Positions 61,337 to 64,000 of a stretch of 64,000 nucleotides of DNA are shown piece by piece (positions within the stretch are counted from its first letter, which is position 1; each line of letters starts with the position of its first letter). The notes beneath the pieces were generated by a model. That model ran no database searches. It was not told the DNA's origin and was given only the letters and a program-made list of their open reading frames with translations. Source of the DNA: Bacteriovorax sp. BSW11_IV. GTDB taxonomy: Bacteria > Bdellovibrionota > Bacteriovoracia > Bacteriovoracales > Bacteriovoracaceae. The translations under genes were made by a program, and so were the position numbers. Where the stretch lies: contig NZ_AUNE01000009.1 in the NCBI RefSeq assembly GCF_000447755.1, forward strand, positions 1 through 64,000, in the 5' to 3' direction.

Positions 61337-63184
61337 TTATTTTTTGTCTTTTCTCTCGCCTCTAACAACTGAGCGTTTCTTAGAGTCGAGTTCTTTCTTT
61401 CTTACGCGGATATTTTCAGGAGTAACTTCAACCCACTCGTCGTTGTCAATCCAGTCAAGCGCCCACTCAAGAGTTCTAGGAGGAATTGGAGGAAGAATAA
61501 TGTTCTCATCTTTACCAGCAGTTCTTACTGATGAAAGGTGCTTTTCTCTAACACAGTTTAAAACGGCGTCGTTTGCTCTTGTGTGCTCTCCGATAACCAT
61601 ACCTTCGTATGTTTCATCTCCAGGAAGAACAAAGAATTTACCGTTGTTAAGAAGGTTGAAAAGAGCGTATGGAGTGATTTTTCCAGCTCTATCAGAGATA
61701 AGTGCACCGTTTTGACGAGCAAGCATTTCTCCAACATATGGTCTGTAACCGATGAACTCAGAAGACATTAGACCTTCTCCGCGAGTATCTGTTAGGAATG
61801 TTGAACGGTATCCAATAAGTCCACGTGAAGGAACTTCAAATTCAAGTCTTGTTCTAGTATCACCAAGAGGCATCATACCTTGCATGATCCCTTTTCTGAT
61901 AGCTAGTTTTTCAGTAACAGCTCCAGTTGCTTCACTTGGAACGTCAAGAACAACTCTTTCATAAGGCTCAATTCTTGCACCCTCTTCATCAGTCTTTAGA
62001 AGAACTTCTGGACGTGAAAGCATGAATTCAAATCCTTTTCTTCTTAATTCTTCAAATACGATTGCAAGTTGAAGCTCACCTCTACCTTTTAGTCTGTATA
62101 CCTTTGGGTCTTCTGTGGCCTCAAACTGAAGTGCAACGTTAAGTTTACAAGCTTCTTGAAGAAATTCTTCAAGCTTTCTACTTGTAAGGTAGTCACCTTC
62201 TTTACCTGAAAGAGGAGAAGTTGAAACTGAACAGTTAACAGAAACTGTTGGAGGCTCAACTGTAATTCTTGTAAGGGCTTCAGGTTTTTCAGTTGCAGAA
62301 ATTGTATCACCAATTTTTGCATTTTCGTATCCAGCAAGGATAACGATTTCACCAGCTACAGCTTCTTGAACTTCTTTCATCGCAAGAGCATCGTAAACTT
62401 GGATTGAAGTAACTTTGAAAGTTTTGTTCTTTCCAGCTTCATCCATACAAACAACTTGCTGGTTACGATTTACTTTACCTCTTTGAATTCTACCAACAAT
62501 TAGCTGACCTAAAAATTGTGAGTAAGCTAAGTTTGTAACTAGAAGTTGTAGGTTATCACCTGGAGTAATTTTTGGTTCTGGATAGTAATCAGAAACCATG
62601 AAGTCAAGAATAGGGAACATGTCCGATCTAACTTCTGAAGGATCAAGAGTTGCCCAACCATTTTTTGCAGAAGCGTAAAGAATAGGAATATCTAAATCAA
62701 AATCTTCAATGTTAAGAAGTGAAGCAAGGTCAAGAAGTAGGTCTTCAATTTCACCTTTAACTTCTTCGATTCTCTCGTCCGGTCTGTCAATCTTATTGAT
62801 AACAACACCAATTTTAATTCCGCGCTCCATTGCTTTTTGAAGTACGAAACGAGTTTGTGGAAGTGGTCCCTCTGAAGCATCTACAAGAAGTAGAACTCCA
62901 TCAACCATCATCAGTGATCTTTCAACTTCCCCACCAAAGTCGGCGTGGCCAGGAGTATCGAGTAGGTTAATCTTTGTATCTTTCCAAATGAAGGCACAGT
63001 TTTTGGCCGTGATGGTGATACCTCTTTCTTTTTCAATATCGCCTGAGTCCATGACACGTTCTACGATTTCTGCTCTTTCGTCGAATGTATTTGACTGTTT
63101 TAAAAGTTCATCAACCATGGTTGTCTTACCGTGGTCAACGTGGGCCACAACAGCGATGTTTTTGAGCTTTGTTACGCTACTCAT
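61337..63184 (-). CDS. typA: TypA/BipA GTPase
   Basis: A 615-aa ribosome-associated translational GTPase, used in stress and 50S assembly. G motifs: AHVDHGKTT (G1), ERGITITAKN (G2), LLDTPGHADFGGEVE (G3) and VINKIDRPDER (G4); the C-terminus has the EF-G-like domains and the BipA-specific end (PRTLEWALDWIDNDEWVEVT). ATG 63184 follows AAAGGAAA; an upstream ATG (63217) would add an atypical 11-residue leader. Slightly longer than E. coli BipA. Confidence 0.96.
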   Translation of the reverse strand: MSSVTKLKNIAVVAHVDHGKTTMVDELLKQSNTFDERAEIVERVMDSGDIEKERGITITAKNCAFIWKDTKINLLDTPGHADFGGEVERSLMMVDGVLLLVDASEGPLPQTRFVLQKAMERGIKIGVVINKIDRPDERIEEVKGEIEDLLLDLASLLNIEDFDLDIPILYASAKNGWATLDPSEVRSDMFPILDFMVSDYYPEPKITPGDNLQLLVTNLAYSQFLGQLIVGRIQRGKVNRNQQVVCMDEAGKNKTFKVTSIQVYDALAMKEVQEAVAGEIVILAGYENAKIGDTISATEKPEALTRITVEPPTVSVNCSVSTSPLSGKEGDYLTSRKLEEFLQEACKLNVALQFEATEDPKVYRLKGRGELQLAIVFEELRRKGFEFMLSRPEVLLKTDEEGARIEPYERVVLDVPSEATGAVTEKLAIRKGIMQGMMPLGDTRTRLEFEVPSRGLIGYRSTFLTDTRGEGLMSSEFIGYRPYVGEMLARQNGALISDRAGKITPYALFNLLNNGKFFVLPGDETYEGMVIGEHTRANDAVLNCVREKHLSSVRTAGKDENIILPPIPPRTLEWALDWIDNDEWVEVTPENIRVRKKELDSKKRSVVRGERKDKK

Positions 63185-63283
63185 AAAATAATTTCCTTTA
63201 GGATGGGGATTGGTCAATCTTGAGTCGATAGTGTAGTCTCAGAATCGAAATTTGTAACGTATTTTATGGGGTATTAGGTCAAA

Positions 63284-64000
63284 ATGATACAGGTAAGTGG
63301 GCTAAGTAAGCATTATGGGTCTCAAGTTGTATTCGAAGACATCACATTTCAGGTCGGAAGTCGCGAACGTATAGGCTTAGTGGGCAGAAACGGAGCAGGG
63401 AAGTCGACACTGTTTAGGCTGATATTGGGCAATGAGTTGCCAGATGGCGGACAAATTTCAATACCTAAAGGGTATCAAATAGGTGCTCTAGACCAGCATA
63501 TTTCCTTTACTAAAAGCACTGTTCTCGATGAGTGCTGCCAAGTTCTTAAGGGTGACGCCGTATATGACCAATATAAAGCGGAAAAAATTCTATTTGGATT
63601 AGGCTTTACGAAAGAAGATTTGGATAAAGATCCAAAGTCGTTCAGTGGTGGTTATCAGGTTCGCATTAATTTGTGCAAGGCCTTATTGTTGGAGCCGAAT
63701 TTATTACTTCTCGATGAGCCTACCAACTATCTCGACATTGTTTCATTGCGTTGGTTGAAGGGCTTTCTTCGCTCATTTGATGGGGAAGTAGTTATAATTA
63801 CACACGATAGAGACTTCATGGACAGTGTTGTTACCCATGTGATGGGGATTAGTCGTTCAAAACTTAAAAAAATAAAGGGCGATACAGCAAAATTCTATGA
63901 GCAACTTCTACAAGATGAAGAGCTTTATGAGCAGACGCGTTTGAATCAAGAGAAGAAAAAGGCCGAGCTTATGAAATTCGTAGAACGCTTTAGGGCCAAG
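63284..64000 (+). CDS. ABC-F ATPase, N-terminal part (cut by the window end)
   Basis: An open frame of 239 codons starting ATG 63284 (AGGT upstream) and running past the window edge. First ABC cassette: Walker A GRNGAGKST, signature FSGGYQVRINL, Walker B LLLLDEPTNYLD and switch His IITHDRDFM. No membrane segments, and the Lys/Glu/Gln-rich segment after the cassette is the start of the inter-domain linker, so it is an ABC-F protein (translation factor or antibiotic-protection type) rather than a transporter. The subfamily cannot be told from half a protein. Confidence 0.9.
   Translation, partial: MIQVSGLSKHYGSQVVFEDITFQVGSRERIGLVGRNGAGKSTLFRLILGNELPDGGQISIPKGYQIGALDQHISFTKSTVLDECCQVLKGDAVYDQYKAEKILFGLGFTKEDLDKDPKSFSGGYQVRINLCKALLLEPNLLLLDEPTNYLDIVSLRWLKGFLRSFDGEVVIITHDRDFMDSVVTHVMGISRSKLKKIKGDTAKFYEQLLQDEELYEQTRLNQEKKKAELMKFVERFRAK

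Overview
The window looks like a chromosomal segment of a low-G+C (roughly 35-40 %, judged by eye), densely packed, motile Gram-negative bacterium. Exported proteins and lipoproteins, a two-CheA chemosensory locus, a TIGR02147-type regulator, a DUF455/ATP-grasp pair and a PF08886-type glutamate-cysteine ligase together suggest the Bdellovibrionota, possibly Bacteriovorax/Halobacteriovorax. That placement is inference; there is no rRNA gene here to test it. There are no insertion sequences, phage genes or CRISPR arrays.

Layout. 1-9.9 kb: exported lipocalin, DCC-type thiol protein, a DtxR-type metalloregulator, a transporter resembling nucleotide (NTT) carriers, an M3 peptidase, an MFS transporter and a nitronate-monooxygenase-like enzyme. 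10-16.4 kb: a SUV3-type RNA helicase, a DUF455 ferritin-like protein overlapping an ATP-grasp-like protein, a class II aldolase-family protein and an acidic single-span membrane protein. 16.5-26.5 kb: one chemosensory operon (cheA-REC, cheW, soluble double-PAS receptor, cheB, unknown 362-aa protein, cheY, REC-cheA) with no cheR. 26.5-31.4 kb: a PF10136 membrane protein, a TauE/SafE permease, an HD-GYP phosphodiesterase and a protein resembling a decayed SpoIIE/PP2C phosphatase.

32-38.8 kb: a long minus-strand run of phaR-like regulator, outer-membrane barrel, two ArsA-type ATPases, gshA, cystathionine beta-synthase and cystathionine gamma-lyase, so homocysteine to cysteine to gamma-glutamylcysteine is encoded together. 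39.3-45.5 kb: TPR lipoprotein, overlapping small lipoprotein, and an oligopeptide ABC importer (binding protein plus two permeases, no ATPases). 45.7-49 kb: an inactive-looking HD-GYP homologue followed by a large coiled-coil protein. 49.1 kb: tRNA-Leu(UAG).

49.4-51.1 kb: three small exported products, the last (45 aa) directly upstream of a TIGR02147 regulator. 52.4-52.9 kb: a cobalamin riboswitch whose peripheral arm is expanded by three 86-bp tandem repeats, upstream of an acyl-CoA thioesterase. 53.4-64 kb: a TPR protein with a CXXCH haem motif, a DEAD-box helicase, an HI0933-type flavoprotein, a MurG-type glycosyltransferase, a CBS-pair protein, an OmpR-type regulator, a MazG-like hydrolase, typA and the start of an ABC-F ATPase cut by the window edge.

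The strongest leads are the repeat-expanded B12 riboswitch, the peptide/TIGR02147 pair, the CheR-less chemosensory operon with its unknown component, and two apparently non-catalytic signalling proteins (pseudo-HD-GYP, pseudo-SpoIIE). Convergent genes often overlap or share hairpins, many starts are TTG or GTG, and GGCC is clearly over-represented.
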